A DNA stretch of 12,481 nucleotides from NCBI GenBank assembly GCA_041662785.1, contig JBAZRW010000021.1, positions 1 through 12,481 of the forward strand. The letters are read 5' to 3'. The stretch is from Bdellovibrionales bacterium (GTDB lineage Bacteria > Pseudomonadota > Alphaproteobacteria > UBA9219). Below are positions 11,547-12,481 of this stretch, piece after piece (position 1 is the stretch's first letter; each line of letters begins with the position of its first letter). The position numbers were made by a program, and so were the translations under genes. The notes under the pieces are model-generated. The model had not been told where the DNA came from, searched no databases, and was given only the letters and a program-made list of their open reading frames with translations.

Positions 11547-12302
11547 CTAAGCAGCGAAAGCGGCCCGTTCCTCATCGCTGATTTCATAGTTGCCATAGAC
11601 ATTTTGCACGTCGTCGTTATCTTCTAAAATATCGACCAACTTCAAAAGCGTCTGAGCGGCAGCACCCATCACGGGAATATCGTTTTTGGCATACCAGACA
11701 AGCTTCGCACTTGAAGGCTCGCCAAACTTGGCCTCTAGAGCGGAACGGACAGCGCCGAAATCCTCGACACTCATCGTGATGTAATGGGCGTCTTCTTCGC
11801 TCTCTACATTATCGCCGCCGGCCTCAATCACGGCTTCCAACATGGCATCCGCCGAGGCCGTCGCCGCCGGATAGGTAATTTCGCCCACGTGGTCAAACAT
11901 AAAGCTGACAGAACCTGTTTCAGCAAGATTGCCGCCGTTTTTGGACAGCGCGGTGCGAATTTCTGCCGCTGTGCGATTACGGTTATCCGTGAGAGCCTCA
12001 ATGATCAACGCCGAGCCACCAGCGCCATAGGCCTCATACCGCACTTCCTCATAAACGCCCTTATCGTCGGCTCCTCCGGGTTGACCCGACTTAATCGCGC
12101 GTTCAATGCGGTCTTTGGTCATGTTCTTAACGCGAGCCTCAGCCAGCGCGGCGCGAAGGCGCGGATTGTGCGCAGGGTCGGGCGCGCCTAGCTTAGCCGC
12201 CACCATAATTTCACGCGCAATTTTGTTAAAGACTTTGCCTTTTTTCGCATCACTGATGCCTTTGGTATGCATAATGTTTTTGGCGTGGGAATGTCCGGAC
12301 AT
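11547..12302 (-). CDS. yebC: YebC/PmpR/TACO1 family protein
   Basis: The 251-residue protein begins MSGHSHAKNIMHTKGISDAKKGKVFNKIAREI, the family's N-terminal signature in slightly divergent form. It continues with NPRLRAALAEARVKNMTKDRIERAI (51-75), YEAYGAGGSALIIEALTDNRNRT (103-125) and NGGNLAETGSVSFMFDH, and ends in an acidic domain. Members were long annotated as transcriptional regulators; more recent work on YebC and TACO1 supports a role in translation, easing ribosome stalling at proline-rich stretches. The ATG at 12302 gives the normal length; a further upstream in-frame ATG (12386) lies in a repeat. The usual YebC neighbours ruvCAB are not seen in the window but could lie beyond its edge. 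Its 3' end faces mrp with only 12 bases between the stops, leaving no room for a hairpin terminator. Confidence 0.95.
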   Translation of the reverse strand: MSGHSHAKNIMHTKGISDAKKGKVFNKIAREIMVAAKLGAPDPAHNPRLRAALAEARVKNMTKDRIERAIKSGQPGGADDKGVYEEVRYEAYGAGGSALIIEALTDNRNRTAAEIRTALSKNGGNLAETGSVSFMFDHVGEITYPAATASADAMLEAVIEAGGDNVESEEDAHYITMSVEDFGAVRSALEAKFGEPSSAKLVWYAKNDIPVMGAAAQTLLKLVDILEDNDDVQNVYGNYEISDEERAAFAA

Positions 12303-12379
12303 AGAATATCTCTTTTGGTTAGGTGTACAGGTCGTACCAACGGCTATAATAAACGACACATGGACGGACACCCCCCCTT

Positions 12380-12481
12380 TCGTCATCCCGCTGAAAAGCG
12401 GGATCCAGCGCCGCGCGTCTGCGCGGCATAAGACTCTTATGCGCCGTGGACACGGCGCGACTGGATACCGGCCTTCGCCGG
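12380..12481. repeat. Large multi-hairpin dispersed repeat, truncated by the window edge
   Basis: Starting at CGTCATCCCG, the stretch folds into a row of hairpins: CCCGCT/AGCGGG; CCGCGC-GTCT-GCGCGG (12411-12426); CATAAG-ACT-CTTATG (12427-12441); GCGCCGTG-GA-CACGGCGC (12441-12458); and CCGGC-CTTC-GCCGG (12468-12481). Outer ATCCAG (12403-12408) pairs with CTGGAT (12461-12466), enclosing three of them as a branched structure. It begins with GTCATCCCGC like the shorter repeats but lacks their T-rich tail, so it is a related or separate family. The rest lies outside the window. Confidence 0.7.

Noticed and set aside
12303..12386. Upstream ATG start for yebC
   Set aside because: The ATG belongs to a repeat's GTCAT end, and the added 28 residues precede the conserved N-terminus.

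Overview
The window looks like part of an alphaproteobacterial chromosome of moderately high G+C. This is inferred from gene content (RquA-type rhodoquinone enzyme, a pyrB-plsY pair, Mrp, YebC) and from the many short palindromic repeats of the GTCATTCCCGCGAAAGCGGG type. I cannot name the genus.

Layout, left to right. Bases 1-240 hold at most the 3' end of one gene plus a palindromic repeat. Bases 241-2348 are a compact minus-strand group, probably one operon: a glutathione S-transferase-like protein, a secreted protein with SIMPL-like features and a small serine esterase, separated by gaps of only 15-17 bases. Upstream of it are five 30-bp tandem repeats that run directly into the 3' end of a tRNA-Ile2(CAU) gene. 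Bases 2604-2973 contain no sizeable gene but several strong dyads. The last of these spans a candidate promoter for a 29-residue Lys/Ala-rich, histone-H1-like micro-protein (2974-3063), which has its own terminator. A minus-strand MFS transporter follows at 3344-4549.

The central block reads rightward: hypC, hypD and hypE ([NiFe]-hydrogenase active-site maturation), then rpmG (ribosomal protein L33) behind a structured leader, then rquA (ubiquinone to rhodoquinone conversion). HypCDE and RquA both point to an organism that meets low oxygen, with hydrogen turnover and a low-potential quinone. No hydrogenase structural gene and no hypA, hypB or hypF lies in the window. A block of about 295 bases full of palindromic repeats separates hypD from hypE.

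The right part holds a minus-strand pyrB-plsY pair (pyrimidine and phospholipid synthesis), a divergent mrp (Fe-S cluster carrier ATPase), and a convergent yebC (translation factor or regulator family). A large multi-hairpin repeat fills the right edge.

The most notable non-coding themes are: (1) GCGGG-hairpin repeats that repeatedly carry a T-rich tail and point away from gene 3' ends, so they may serve as dispersed terminators; (2) a tandem array grown out of a tRNA 3' end; (3) a promoter enclosed by an 11-bp inverted repeat in front of the H1-like micro-gene; (4) a two-element structured leader before rpmG.
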